64,000 bases of DNA from Morinoia aosen (GCA_030386875.1 CM059568.1:12448316-12512315), one strand, 5' to 3'. Shown: positions 23,131-35,343, counted from the stretch's first letter. The notes: a model not told the origin generated them from the letters alone. Made by a program: numbers and translations.

Positions 23131-25880
23131 TCATGAGCGTCACAGAGACGGAAGAAGCGACACCAAACAAATAAACTCACCAAGGATAATAATATTACGG
23201 GAGAAGATTGTAATACAGTATATTGTAATATGCAACTCGGTACCCACGAGACGGACTCGAGTATATGAGGCTCTAGATCTCTGTAATTTTTTTGAATGGG
23301 ATTTATTACAGTGCACTTATACTGCGTAAATGAGTGTATTCATTTACCAGTGAACTGAAACCAAGACCGCCAGTGTTAATTTCATCCCATATATTCTTAA
23401 GAGCGTGACACGAAACATAAATAAATACACGACGGTCATTCTTAGTAGTAAATGCTTTTCATAAATAAAAAAATTTTTATACAATAAAATTTTATTGAAC
23501 AAAATTTTAAATGACTAGAATACAAAGCAGGGCTTGCATTTCATACAATTGTTGCAACTATTTTTTTCAATTTTTGATCATTTAGATAAATATTTTCAAC
23601 GCTTGACATGATAAATCCTGCCCACAACGAGGGGACGATGCTGCAACTTGCGATTTTATATTACCAGAAATAACGAATATTAGTTTTATGATTTTACTCT
23701 TATCTAATATTTTAATCATGATAAGTAGGTTAAGAGTAAGTTAAGCATTTGCTTTTTCGGCAATTTCATGTTTAGAGCGATTTAATGATAGCAAAAGCAC
23801 CAAGTCTCACCCAAACTAAGATGTGCTGACAATGTACTAAGGATGTGTTATCAAGTTTCTTTTACGCTCGTATTCACTTACAGTGTGTTCGGTAAATTTG
23901 TTACCTAACTGAAAATATCCCGTTTTAATTTGAGTTTTAGATTTTTTAGCCAGGCGGAAGCGTTTAGCACATAGATTTAGTGAAAAAACAAAGCTTAGCA
24001 CAGTTTCTTTTCGCTTTGGCTCACTTGATCAGGAGATACACAAAATTTGGCTGAAAGCTATGGTTGCCTATGGATTTAAAAATATTAATTAATAATAATC
24101 ATTCTGTTAGTGGTTATCTTAATTTCATTCAAAGAAAATTGGCATCCGATAGAGAGTGAGACTCCTTCTTGGCTGCTACTGCCGCTCGACTCAAACTTGA
24201 AATTTGTCCATCAGTGCTGGTTTGAGCTTCAAATTGTTTCGATTTTCTGAAGGATTCTGCTTTTAATCCGACAGTTGGATGTCAATTTAACTGTGAATAT
24301 GAAAAACTGAAATGAAGTGATATTAATCTATAGAGGCAAGTAGTTATATTGGTAAGGGAGGTAGAACTTCTGATTCGAAATAAAAGGTTAAACTCTACCT
24401 CATAGGAATGGGGGTGAACAGCTTCAGAGACGAACGTCGTTTCAAAACGACGGGTAAAAGTCAAATGAAATGAAGTATACCCGATGTGAAAATTTTCAGG
24501 TATTTTACGCATACCTTTCAGGTAATTTTACGGCACAAATTTAGCGTACACCTCCGATACTTTCAGACATTATAGGTCTTCAGTCTTCAAAAATGGTGAA
24601 CACTTTCACAGTTGTGACGATAATTTTCAGTGCTCTCATGAATCAAAACCCATTTGAATCTAAAGCACCTATTCTCGGGAACTTCCGCTAGCTCTCAGCA
24701 CGTCTGCGAGCAGGCTTTACCGATTCTTATGGCAAAATTCACGCAATTTTAGGTTCAACGTTACTAACACAACACAGCCAAGCTGACTACGTGCAGTAAA
24801 CAAGAGAAAGAAGCTCGTACAGAGTTAATATTGGCAGCAGAAGTGCGGCGAGATTAAAGGTCACACTGACCAAAGTGGCTGTTTACTTTGAATTTACCGC
24901 TTCTGTCGGACGCTTTCTCTCTCCTGTTCATACGTCGGTATGGCTTCCAGCACTCTTCAACTAATCGTTCCTAAACATGCTACCAGAAGAATCAGTCATC
25001 GGCTTTGCTGTTTTACTACATTTAGTAATTATTCCCAGAACAAGACTTACACCGCTTCAGCAATATTATATTTTACGAACATACGAAGGACGAAATTTGA
25101 CAGTTTAGTTTTTAATTGTCATTAAAGCCTTTGTTCCAACGCGGCATTCACAGCGTCTGAATTTCCTGCAGAGAAGCACTCTTCACCGAAACAGCTTTGT
25201 TACTTTAATGTGTCCTATGCTCTTATCATTATGAATGCATGGAAAAAGAATCTGTAGAAATATTTAGGGAGTATCTTTGTCTATCTGAGGGCCGCTATGA
25301 TTAAATGTCCATAGCGTTTATAAAGATATACAACCGAGCGTTTTTTTTCCAAACATGAACCCGGTCTTGAAGACACCTCTTTTAAAATCTAACAGTTTAC
25401 CCGGAACTGCAATGTATTCTATTTACAAAGGAGACTGTAGACTCCTCCCATGAGAGCTAGAGAGTTGTTTTGTTTCATGTTTTAACGCAGAGACTTCGAA
25501 CAGCCCATCAACGTTCGTACGTACATATAGAAAAATGGGCGTACATAAAAAAGAAAAAGAAGCAAAACGCATCAATTCTTGTAGTCCATTTAAACACCAG
25601 CAAAAACTTAAAAACTCGTTATTGAAAAAAACAGAAAACAGACGGAAACCTTTCAAGCATTAAACACATGAATGAAACACCCTGGCACCACCTTACGCAC
25701 CAAAACAAATCCAATCTAATACTTATCAGAAGTTGACTGGCAACCGTGCCAAAAATTAGCAGAAGCCTACCTATTAGGCTATAGAAACAATTTACGTGGA
25801 GGTGACAACTTAACAAAATGCACGACGACGATAGAAATGCCCAGGTAGGCCGCGGAGGTGCGACAAGCTGAAGCGCTGTC
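23131..25880. other. No recognisable gene
   Basis: AT-rich unique sequence. Short frames at 24,282-24,512, 24,940-25,125 and 25,423-25,816 have no recognisable domain. GC content rises toward 25,860. Confidence 0.55.
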
Positions 25881-26090
25881 TGCGCATGCGCGCCGTGCCG
25901 TTCAGAGCTCCAGATTCAACAAGTGGTCGATTCCAAGCGGGAGGCGGCGGGGGGCCGTTGGAGATGGGGTGAAATTGAGGGGACCGGGGAACACCATGTG
26001 TGACTTTAGGAGCCGTGTTAGAGGGGGGAGGTAGATGGGGGAGATACCAGCTATATTTAGCTCGGTGCACAGCCAAGTAGAGCTCTCAGA
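25881..26090 (+). promoter_or_regulatory. Candidate promoter in GC-rich island
   Basis: TGCGCATGCGCG at 25,881-25,892 fits the NRF1-type palindrome (the insect homologue is erect wing). About 160 bp downstream comes TATATTTA (26,052-26,059), then an initiator-like TCAGA at 26,086-26,090, roughly 36 bp after the start of the TATA-like box, slightly long for a canonical core promoter. The island is CpG- and G-rich inside AT-rich DNA. Direction (plus) is inferred from the order of the elements and the splice-donor-like site downstream. No transcript evidence is available, and chance occurrence is possible. Confidence 0.4.
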
Positions 26091-26216
26091 GAGGACCGTG
26101 GTAGATGGTTCACAGGAGCGTGAAAGAGACGCTTGCCAGAGGCAGAGCCGACCAACTCTTGCGTCTGTAGAAATTATGTTGCTCGTGCGCTTCGTTTTGC
26201 CTTGAATTTTGACTTG
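26088..26216 (+). other. Candidate 5' non-coding exon ending at a splice donor
   Basis: If transcription starts near 26,088, the following GC-richer ~130 bases end at TTG|GTAAGG (donor GT at 26,217-26,218). Sequence beyond the donor is again AT-rich. There is no long open frame, so it would be a 5' untranslated first exon. This depends entirely on the promoter call. Confidence 0.25.
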
Positions 26217-26724
26217 GTAAGGTGAAAATGAGGGTTTGCAGGTTGTGATGTTGAGGATAATTCAGTGATAATTGAGGCCCAAATTTACTAGTTGTTAAAG
26301 GAATTAAGCGAATGACTTCAAATAAGCGTAAATCACTAATATTTTAATATACATCAGTAGTTTGTTTAAATGAGACGCGGAAAAAAATGAAAAACGCATT
26401 TCATGATGTAGGGATTCACGCCATCATATTTTTGAAGAAAACGTCAGTAAAAAATTTGGTTTAAAAATAATGTTTCTAACTTATTTCTATGTATAATAGG
26501 ACTCCTAAAATACTAAATGATCGCAAGAAATACTAAAGGATCGCCATATCAATGCACCCATGATCTGCTTCACTGAGATCATTTACCCCAATTTAGGCAG
26601 GTCAGTTTAGAGACGCGACTCGCAGCAAACACGCTCGTAATCGCCAGAGGCGAGTTCGCCAGACACGTGTTTGCTGAGCGACGCATGCCATAATGAGGGC
26701 AAATTGCAGCGATGGATACTCCTG
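26217..26724. other. No recognisable gene
   Basis: AT-rich sequence, turning GC-richer shortly before the 71-bp array. Nothing else seen. Confidence 0.55.
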
Positions 26725-27602
26725 GGTATGGCTACATGAGTGCAAAGTTATCGGGAAACTATTCATACCAGCTGCCAAGCTCACTTTTGCAACCAGGTAT
26801 GGGTGCATGAATGCAAAGTCAGCGGGGAACTTTTCATACCAGCTGCCACGCACACTTTTGCAACCAGGTATGGGTGCATGAATGCAAAGTCAGCGGGAAA
26901 CTTTTCATACCAGCTGCCACGCACACTTTTGCAACCAGGTATGGGTGCATGAATGCAAAGTCAGCGGGGAACTTTTCATACCAGCTGCCAAGCTCACTTT
27001 TGCAACCTCGTATGGGTACATAAATGTAAAGTTAGCGGGAACTTTTCATACCAGCTGCCACGCTCCTTTTTTCAACCAGGTATGGGTGCATGAATGCAAG
27101 GTCAGCGGGGAACTTTTCATACCAGCTGCCATGCTCACTTTTGCAACCAGGTATGGGTGCATGAATGCAAAGTCATCGGGGAACTTTTCATACCAGCTGC
27201 CACGCTCACTTTTGCAACTAGATATGGGTGCATGAATGCAAAGTCAGCGGGGAACTTTTCTTACCAGCTGCCAAGCTCACTTTTGCAACCTCGTATGGGT
27301 ACATAAATGCAAAGTTAGCGGGAACTTTTCATACCAGCTGCCACGCTCACTTTTTCAACCAGGTATGGGTGCATGAATGCAAGGTCAGCGGGGAACTTTT
27401 CATACCAGCTGGCACACACACTTTTGCAAATGGGTGCATGAATGCAAAGTTAGCGGGAACTTTTCATACCAGCTGCCACGCTCACTTTTGCAACCAGGTA
27501 TGGGTACATAAATGCAAAGTTAGCGGGAGTTTTTCTTACCAGCTGCCACGCTCACTTTTTCAACCTCGTATGGGTACATGAATGCAAAGTTAGCAGGGAT
27601 TT
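26725..27602 (+). repeat. 71-bp tandem array (about 12 units)
   Basis: Each unit runs GGTATGGGTGCATGAATGCA, an AGTYAGCGGGGAACTTTTC block, CATACCAGCTGCCACGC and WCACTTTTGCAACCA. Because 71 is not a multiple of three, the frame rotates and the open frames here (60-117 codons, starting every 71 bp) are repeat artefacts. CATACC and GGTATG within each unit are inverted repeats. A long-range pattern is visible: the variant GCAACCTCGTATGGGTACATAA near 27,002 returns near 27,285. One unit near 27,430 has lost CCAGGT. Confidence 0.95.
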
Positions 27603-29661
27603 TACACGTCGGCTGTTGCAGCGGCTCAAAATGGAGTTCATATGATTACGGTTGTGAAAATGAAAGATTGTTATTGCAGGATCTAGAAGTCGGTATGATG
27701 AGAGAGTCGGTGCAGCGTGGCGTAATACAGTCTGCTTCGCTGGACAGAAAAATGCTGCTTAGAGCGCATTTATCCTCCTGCTCGCTTCTTTATTGTTACA
27801 GTGGTTCCAAAATTTAAACGTTGTTTCTGATGTGAATAATGCTTACGAGTTTGTGCGCTTTATGAACGACCCATATCACACTCTTAAAATTTAGAAAAAC
27901 TTTGACTTTTTACTACGTGTACACTTACAGGAATTTGAACCATATCAAAAAGGTGAGTTGCTAGAGCAATATAAGATGCTGAATATCCTGTGTTGAAATT
28001 ATCTTTAATATTTCACGAAATAATTTTAAGTACGAGATCTGAGGAAATCAATCGATAAACGCAAAACTAGTTTTATATTTTTGTATCTAAGTTAGCTCGT
28101 AGTCTGGCCTTAGGTTTTTAGAACGAAGTTGGAAATTAAATTTTACTTCGAAATAAGAAAGCCACACTGGAGTACGCGAACTCTATTCAAGATAACTCAT
28201 TTCACAGAACAAAAAATTCGTGTTAAAATTAAATTTTTTATTTAGTTTATTATATATTCGAAAAATATTAACTTTTACTCGTGCTACTTTTCCGTAGCAT
28301 GCATAACACTTTTTCAAAATGTAAACTTGGGCAAATTTTATTTTGAATGAAATCGAGTATGATTGAGAAATCGCATTCCAGTTGAAGGTCTTTGATTACA
28401 TCACAAAACATGTTTACATGAGTCACAATTAAGAAGTGAAGTCTCAGAATAAATTCAGGTTCTTCACAATGAAATAGACAGGTAACCGAGCTTGTTATGA
28501 ACTGGACTTCGTCATGCTAGAGTTTTATAGTCCATGCGAATAATTTTTTGGACAGCTTTGTGAACACGCAAAGCTAGTCAATAATCTATCCTTGGGAAAT
28601 ACAACTATTTATCACGACGTTACTAGGTGAATGCTTCTCTGCGCAAAGATTAATGATCAAGTTTGAAGCAATAAGAGACGTTGATGACGAGACTGATAGG
28701 AATATCGTCAATATTTTCTACTCCTCCGAGCATGATCGCTTTTCTTCTTTCATTATAGGTATCCTCATTACAAATTTTGAAATAAATAAATGGAAAATCC
28801 TAATGTACAGATGAAAATATGTGGCTCGAGAGTAAACAATGTTACCAAATTACTCAAGTATTACCCTTGTTCTGGTTAGCGACTCGGAATGACTGTAGTA
28901 GATATATAATCCGTAATGGCAAGATTGACCCTAAGTGAGGTAAAGGTGCTAATGTGAGCAGTCATTTTACAACATAGCGGTAAAACATTTCAGAAATAAA
29001 ACGTAAATAAAAATAAAACTAAAGATGCATGATAAAAAAATAAAACACAAAAATACTAAAATAAGACGGAAATGTTGTACCGAACGGTAGAATATTTCTT
29101 TATTTCTTCTACCGATAATCAATGAGGAGTAAAGGTTCTCTTCATTTACGAAGCAACGTAGAATAAAAATACGGACGAATGGTGCAGGATAGCAGCGTTG
29201 TACGTTCAATGTTACATCTTTACATTGTGTAATATAAATTTTGTACGCTCCCGCAGCTCGCACTTACGAAGTGTGGATTGCAAATCAACTTGCGTGGAAA
29301 ATTAAGCTTGATTGTTCTGAGCAAAAGAAACCTCGAGGCTGTTCTGAACTAAAAGAAATCGCATTGAAAGCATAGAACTACAAAGGGAAAACAAAGCCAG
29401 AAGTTAATTGACTAGAGTGCACGCTGCTCATCTCACAGCGACTTAAGATCTTGAATGAAATTTGTAAAGTCTGCATCTCAGACAAAGTAAGGATTATTTT
29501 TCTTTCCTTTAAAGAAGGGTCCCGAGAGCTTTGATGATTTTTAAACATCCCTGCTCAAACAAGGAAGCAATAATGTTTACAAGTTGCAGTAGTTGACGCA
29601 AAATTGATGGGGATAAAATTAAACTATAGAGATGATGATACATATCTTCGAAACGTATTTA
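27603..29661. other. No recognisable gene
   Basis: AT-rich unique sequence between two tandem arrays. No conserved coding or RNA signal seen. Confidence 0.6.
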
Positions 29662-31175
29662 GGTGCACCAGACCTCTTGGTGCACCAGACCTCTTGGGGC
29701 ACCACACCTCTTGGTGCACCAGACCTCTTGGCACACCAGACCTCTTGGCACACCAGACCTCTTGGTGCACCAAACCTCTTGGTGCACCAAACCTCTTGGT
29801 GCACCAGACCTCTTGATGCACCAGACCTCTTGGTGCACCAGACCTCATGGTGCACCAAACCTCTTGGGGCACCAGACCTCTTGATGCACCAAACCTCTTG
29901 ATGCACCAGACCTCATGGTGCACCAAACCTCTTGGGGCACCAGACCTCTTGGTGCACCAAACCTCTTGGTGCACCAGACCTCTTGGTGCACCAAACCTCT
30001 TGGTGCACCAAACCTCTTGGTGCACCAAACCTCTTGGTGCACCAGACCTCTTGATGCACCAGACCTCTTGGTGCAACAGACCTCATGGCGCACCAAACCT
30101 CTTGGGGCACCAGACTTCTTGATGCACCAGACCTCTTGGTGCACCAGACCTCATGGTGCACCAAACCTCTTGGGGCACCTGACCTCTTGGTGCACCAAAC
30201 CTTTTGGGGCACCAGACCTCTTGATGCACCAGACCTCTTGGCACACCAGACCTCTTGGCACACCAGACCTCTTGGCACACCAGACCTCTTGGCACACCAG
30301 ACCTCTTGGCACACCAGACCTCTTAGCACACCAGACCTCTTGGCACGCCAGACCTCTTAGCACACCAGACCTCTTGGCACACCAGACCTCTTAGCACACC
30401 AGACCTCTTGGCACACCAGACCTCTTAGCACACCAGACCTCTTGGCACACCAGACCTCTTGGCACACCATACCTCTTGGCACACCAGACCTCTTAGCACA
30501 CCAAACCTCTTGGCACACCAGACCTCTTGGCACACCAGACCTCTTGGCACACCAGACCCCTTGGCACACCAGACCTCTTAGCACACCAGACCTCTTGGCA
30601 CACCAGACCTCTTGGCACACCATACCTCTTGGCACACCAGACCTCTTGGCACACCAGACCTCTTGGCACACCAGACCTCTTGGCACACCAGACCTCTTGG
30701 CACACCAGACCTCTTGGCACACCAGACCTTTTGGCACACCATACCTCTTGGCACACCAGACCTCTTGGCACACCAAACCTCTTGGCACACCAGACCTCTT
30801 GGCACACCAGACCTCTTGGCACACCAGACCTCTTGGCACACCAAACCTCTTGGCACACCAGACCTCTTGGCACACCAAACCTCTTGGCACACCAGACCTC
30901 TTGGCACACCAAACCTCTTGGCACACCAGACCTCTTGGCACACCAGACCTCTTGGCACACCAGACCTCTTGGCACACCAAACCTCTTGGCACACCAGACC
31001 TCTTGGCACACCAGACCTCTTGGCACACCAGACCTCTTGGCACACCAGACCTCTTGGCACACCAGACCTCTTGGCACACCAGACCTCTTGGCACACCAGA
31101 CCTCTTGGCACACCAGACCTCTTGGCACACCAGACCTCTTGGGACACCAGACCTCTTGGCACACCAGACCTCATG
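29662..31175 (+). repeat. 17-bp tandem array (about 89 units, two subfamilies)
   Basis: The unit is GTGCACCAGACCTCTTG in the left part and GCACACCAGACCTCTTG in the right part. The left part (to 30,240) is almost all the GTGCACC form, with two GCACACC units near 29,730-29,765; from 30,241 to the end essentially every unit is GCACACC. In the left form GGTGCACC is an 8-bp palindrome that the right form destroys. Common point variants are CCAAACC for CCAGACC and CTTAGC for CTTGGC. Since 17 is not a multiple of three and the unit contains no stop triplet on either strand, all six frames stay open for 200-275 codons in the right part; these are not genes. Confidence 0.97.
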
Positions 31176-31387
31176 CAACGCCAATCAACTGACGCGCTCA
31201 GAGTTGTGCTCGTGAATTGAACAATAAGATGAGCACACGCTAGTACTCTGGCTCCGCAGTGGCCAGGCAGAATTTGGAATAAATTTTTATACAAATTTTG
31301 GAAGGGGAAACTCATTTAGGACCTCATCGAATTTTATCTTTTTAGATTTGGAGAGAGTTTGTGACGAAGCAAGCGATATGCATAATG

Positions 31388-31441
31388 AATATATATATAT
31401 ATATATATATAAATATATATAAATATATATATATATATATA
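31388..31441. repeat. AT microsatellite
   Basis: (AT)n with AAAT interruptions, directly abutting the left end of the Tc1/mariner element. Confidence 0.93.
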
Positions 31442-32161
31442 CATGGTGTTCGTGATAAATTTTACAGAAAACGTTCGATTTTTCCAGATTTTTAAAACTT
31501 ATTAATACCAACTAGGCTTGAGTTCAAAGTTTAAATCCTCCTTCATTCATATACACGATGACAGCAAGAATGGATGACTGGGAGCCACCTGAATTGTGGA
31601 AGAGAATAACTTGTATCATGATGATTCGCGCCGGCCATCCAAATAAGGAGAAATGGTCGCTGCTATGTAAGTAATCCCTGGAAACTGTAAAAATCATCCG
31701 GCATGAAAAGAGAATTGCAATGGAGGCTACGAGGCTACAAGGAGACTAAATTTTCCCAAACTCTCATGGTTTTCAGATGCGTATCCTCAGAGGGTGATGT
31801 GATGCACACAAATCCCAATGTTTGGCCTCCAAACTCCCCTGATCTTAACCCGATAGATTATTATGTGTGGGGTGCTGTCGAGAAAGATACAAATCGACGT
31901 CCCAGAACTACAAGAGACCAGTTAATCGATAGAATTACAGTGTTTTTTGAGGGTCATCCAAAGGAAAGTATAAAAACATCTGGCGCCAGGTTCCGGGCCT
32001 AGATTGAGGTTGCAGTACACGCTAATGGCGGTTATTTTGAGTAAAACTCTTCGATAATAGTCTAATATTCTTGTGTATTGAATTTCTTTGAAATCAATTT
32101 AATTTTATGCACACTAAGCGTTTTTTGTGATATAACTGTTAAATTAATCCAGAATACCCTG
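31442..32161 (+). mobile_element. Internally deleted Tc1/mariner element (720 bp)
   Basis: The left end CATGGTGTTCGTGATAAATT and the reverse complement of the right end CAGGGTATTCTGGATTAATT match at about 20 of the first 26 positions. The element is bounded by TA on both sides (31,440-31,441 and 32,162-32,163), the duplication left by Tc1/mariner transposition. Between the ends are the start and the end of a transposase joined by a deletion, so the copy cannot move itself. It sits against an AT microsatellite, which offers many TA targets. Confidence 0.87.
31558..32044 (+). pseudogene. Tc1/mariner transposase, internally deleted and broken
   Basis: The plus strand starts with an ATG at 31,558 and soon gives MIRAGHPNKE, the usual beginning of the helix-turn-helix DNA-binding region of a Tc1/mariner subgroup. 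A TAA follows at about 31,674. Near 31,770-31,800 a frame resembles the segment before the second catalytic Asp (LMVF, SSEGDVM). It is followed directly by the conserved C-terminal block VWPPNSPDLNPIDYYVWG (about 31,820-31,875) and VAVHANGGYFE before a TAA at 32,042-32,044. A TAG at 32,000-32,002 breaks the last part. The central catalytic core between SSEGDVM and WPPNSPDLNP is missing. The family catalyses cut-and-paste transposition, but this copy is dead. Confidence 0.85.
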
Positions 32162-32332
32162 TATATTTATTATATTCAGCGAGTATCTGTCACAATAATT
32201 ACGAGAAAATAGCATTGTACAAAAATCGCTCCCAGGAATACATCAAAGGAAACTTTCCACTCCCATAAATTGCGTGTCCGTACTAAGAAGCTCATGCATT
32301 TATTCGAACAAAAATGTTAAAAACGCGTGGCA

Positions 32333-33069
32333 GCTCATGCTTATTGAATGACAGACCGTCAGTGCTGGAATTCTGAATACGGTTCATGCTTATTGAACGA
32401 CAGACCGTCAATGCTGGAATTCTGAATACGGTTCATGCTTATTGAACGACAGACCGTCAATGCTGGAATTCTGAATACGGTTCATGCTTATTGAACGACA
32501 GACCGTCAGTGCCGGTATCCTGAATATGGTTCATGCTTATTGAACGACGGACCGTCAGTGCTGGTATGCTGAATACGGTTCATGCTTATTGAACGACAGA
32601 CCGTCAATGCTGGAATTCTGAATACGGTTCATGCTTATTGAACGACAGACCGTCAATGCTGGAATTCTGAATACGGTTCATGCTTATTGAACGACAGACC
32701 GTCAGTGCTGGAATTATGAATACGGTTCATGCTTATTGAACGAAGGACCGTCAGTGCTGGTATGCTGAATACGGTTCATGCTTATTGAACGACAGACCGT
32801 CAGTGCCGGTATCCTGAATACGGTTCATGCTTATTGAACGACGGACCGTCAGTGCTGGTATCCCGAATACGGTTCATGCTTATTGAACGACAGACCGTCA
32901 GTGCCGGCATCCCGAATACGGTTCATGCTTTTTGAACGACGGACCGTCAGTGCTGGAATTCTGAATACGGTTCATGCTTTTTGAACGACGGACCGTCAGT
33001 GCTGGTATCCCGAATACGGTTCATGCTTTTTGAACGACGGACCGTCAGTGCTGGTATGCTGAATACGGT
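32333..33069 (+). repeat. 49-bp tandem array (15 units)
   Basis: Fifteen units of 49 bp carry GGTTCATGCTTATTGAACGA, CAGACCGTCAGTGCTGG and AATTCTGAATAC. In each unit GTTCA and TGAAC are perfect inverted repeats around TGCTTAT, forming a small stem-loop; CGG and CCG outside could extend it. Variants include TGCTTTTTGAAC in the last four units, GACGGACC for GACAGACC, and GGTATGC or GGTATCC for GGAATTC. The first unit is divergent, and a more decayed relative lies just upstream near 32,290. Confidence 0.96.
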
Positions 33070-33677
33070 ACGTAAACGAGTATTCAACAAGAGCGAGCGT
33101 AGGCTGTCATTGGCCACCTACGCACTCGGGGCGCAAGATCACCGACAGTCCAGAATAGCTTGCGTGTGGGTTTAAGCATGCTCCAACTTCCACCAGAGTC
33201 CCGACAAAAGTTTCATTGCTGATGACTAAGGAAAACTGATCGTGTTCTGTACGTTAGTTGAGTTATTGCAGGCCAACGATAGACTTCGCTATAGAAGTTC
33301 TTGGTTTATTGCTCGTGTAATTCACTAGACGTGCTGCAGTTCCAAGAACTTCGAAAAATTCTTGTGCAGATGCGAATGCTTCGTGGATTGAAGAGTGAAA
33401 TAGGAATACAAAAATGTAATATTTATACCTGCATTTTGAGAGTAGAAGGTTTTAGTTAGTATTTAACTTGCTCACGGAATAGTTACTATGTTACTCGGCA
33501 GCATGCTCGTTTTTAGGAATAATAGAAAGTTCTGTCTTCTTTCTTTAACTAAACTTTCAAACAAAAGAATATGTCCAAACGGCTTTTTTCACGGTCAGAT
33601 CAGATGTCAAATGTTTACTTAAAGTTTACAATTAATTAAATCAACTCTAGTATATATTTTAAATTCATATATGGCCC
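33070..33677. other. No recognisable gene
   Basis: Unique sequence. The frame that leaves the 49-bp array continues to 33,175 by chance. No motif found. Confidence 0.55.
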
Positions 33678-34200
33678 ATGGAAGAGAAAAGTATCAAGTC
33701 AATCAAATGTGTCATTGAAAAGCTGTATGAATTCTACAAAGATAGCAATCCAACAACAGCAGTGACGAACATAAACGGTGTTTATCCGGAAGGTGCAAGT
33801 GTTAGAAACTGCTGTAGATGGTTTTGGAAAATTAAAAAAACAATTTCGATTTTGCTGATGAGCCTCGAACGTGGAGACCCTGTCTTACGGATGATGAACT
33901 TTTGAAAGTTGCAGCGGAAGAAGATCCTCGACAAACAATCTGGACAGTGACCCAATGACTTGCTGCACTTTGGTCTACTGTTCAGGAGCATCTGAAATAT
34001 ATTGAAAAGGTGCATAGAACAGGTGTCTACGTTCTTCATAAATTCTTTCCAAATAACAAAGCAATGGGGTCTACAATCGTAATTGCCTTCTTTAAATCAC
34101 AAAAACCATCTACACAGTGTTATCATTCACTTCTGGATAGACAGCGCTTACATTTTTCATTGCTGCTGTTAGATTGCTACATGCAATGACACACATGATT
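33678..34200 (+). pseudogene. Decayed mariner transposase fragment
   Basis: ATG 33,678 opens a frame with CRWFWKIKK, the RWF-containing end of the first helix-turn-helix region of mariner transposases. A frameshift in the A-run near 33,835 moves the match to another frame: FDFADEPRTWRP, then DDELLKVAAEEDPRQT (about 33,890-33,940), with a TGA at 33,957. VQEHLKYIEKVHRTGVYVLH and DRQRLHFSLLLLD follow, corresponding to the linker and the start of the catalytic domain. After about 34,200 the similarity fades and no DDE core is seen. No inverted ends were found. Old, inactive copy; the family assignment rests on motif order. Confidence 0.8.
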
Positions 34201-34944
34201 CAATTTGGAACTTTTCTCTTCTATGGACTATAGATGAGCATAAAATAATAACTGGAGTTGATCCATTTAAACGTGATCTATAAATAAATATCTGACATCT
34301 GAAATGGCCGTGAAAACCAGTGTTGTAACTTATTCCAATGTTTGAAAGTTTGGTTGAAGAAAAGTTGGCAGAACTTTCCGGTGCCTCTAAAATATTTATT
34401 GAAACATTTGATTCTCATTTCATATGAAGTTATTGTCCACGCATTGAATATGATCAGAATTTCAATTTTTACGAGCTAAACGATGCGAAGTGAGGAAATA
34501 ATACAGAAGCGAAAAGAATTTGTTCGTATGATATAAGTGTTCGTTGAAGTTTTTCCAGGGTGACACCTTCACCTCATTTTTCAAAGTTAGTAAAAACTTG
34601 ATGATGACTTTTTCACCAACATATGAAAGCCTGCGGACGAAATTTCAGTAGTATTTCGAACTCAAGAACACATTAATTTAGGTGTGGTGTGTGTTCTCAT
34701 TCATGAATATGCAGATGTTGAACACTCACTACGTTTAATGAAATTAATATTTATTTGAAGTTGGCGGATTATGTAGTAATCATTGCGCAGACAAAAAAAA
34801 TTCTTCTGAATTACACGAAGATGATTGATTCAGCACGCTTCTCTACTTCACTTATTTTATTTCCGCACTTTGGTTGTATATGACCGATGGACAAATACGA
34901 GTATTATTCGTTTTGGCTTCATTAAATGGCAAAATGTTGTAAAA
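34201..34944. other. No recognisable gene
   Basis: AT-rich sequence with dense stops. It could include unrecognisable remains of the mariner element upstream. Confidence 0.5.
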
Positions 34945-34994
34945 TGATCTTCTAGTTGATATAATAATATTATATTATATCAACTAGAAGATCA
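34945..34994. repeat. Perfect 21-bp-arm inverted repeat
   Basis: TGATCTTCTAGTTG... and its exact complement ...CAACTAGAAGATCA form 21-bp arms around AATATTAT, itself nearly palindromic. No mobile-element structure is visible outside the arms. Confidence 0.92.
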
Positions 34995-35343
34995 CTGAGT
35001 ACTCCCTACAAAAATCATTGCATTGCTTCTTAGTAATTCTAGAGTATGTTAATGGACTTGTGAAAAATAACATAAATATGTTAGTTTTATAGCCATAACA
35101 TAATGCAAACAAAAATGACTGCATGGTTTTTTAAAAGAAGGCAGAAAAAGACTTTTTAATATTTCGCAGAAACTCTTTGCGCAGGTATATGATTTTACAT
35201 ATTTTGTTTGAAATTCTCTTTGCGAAATTTTATGCCAAATTTTGCCTGGGGGTAAATTCTTTTACCTTAGCGTAACAACCAGCCTGAAGTAAAATCCGTT
35301 TTCGTTACTGTTTTTTTCGAAAAGTGACAGATTACTAAGACCT

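Noticed and set aside
30357-31315. Six open frames of 200-275 codons on both strands
   Set aside because: Direct consequence of a 17-bp unit without stops on either strand; not proteins.
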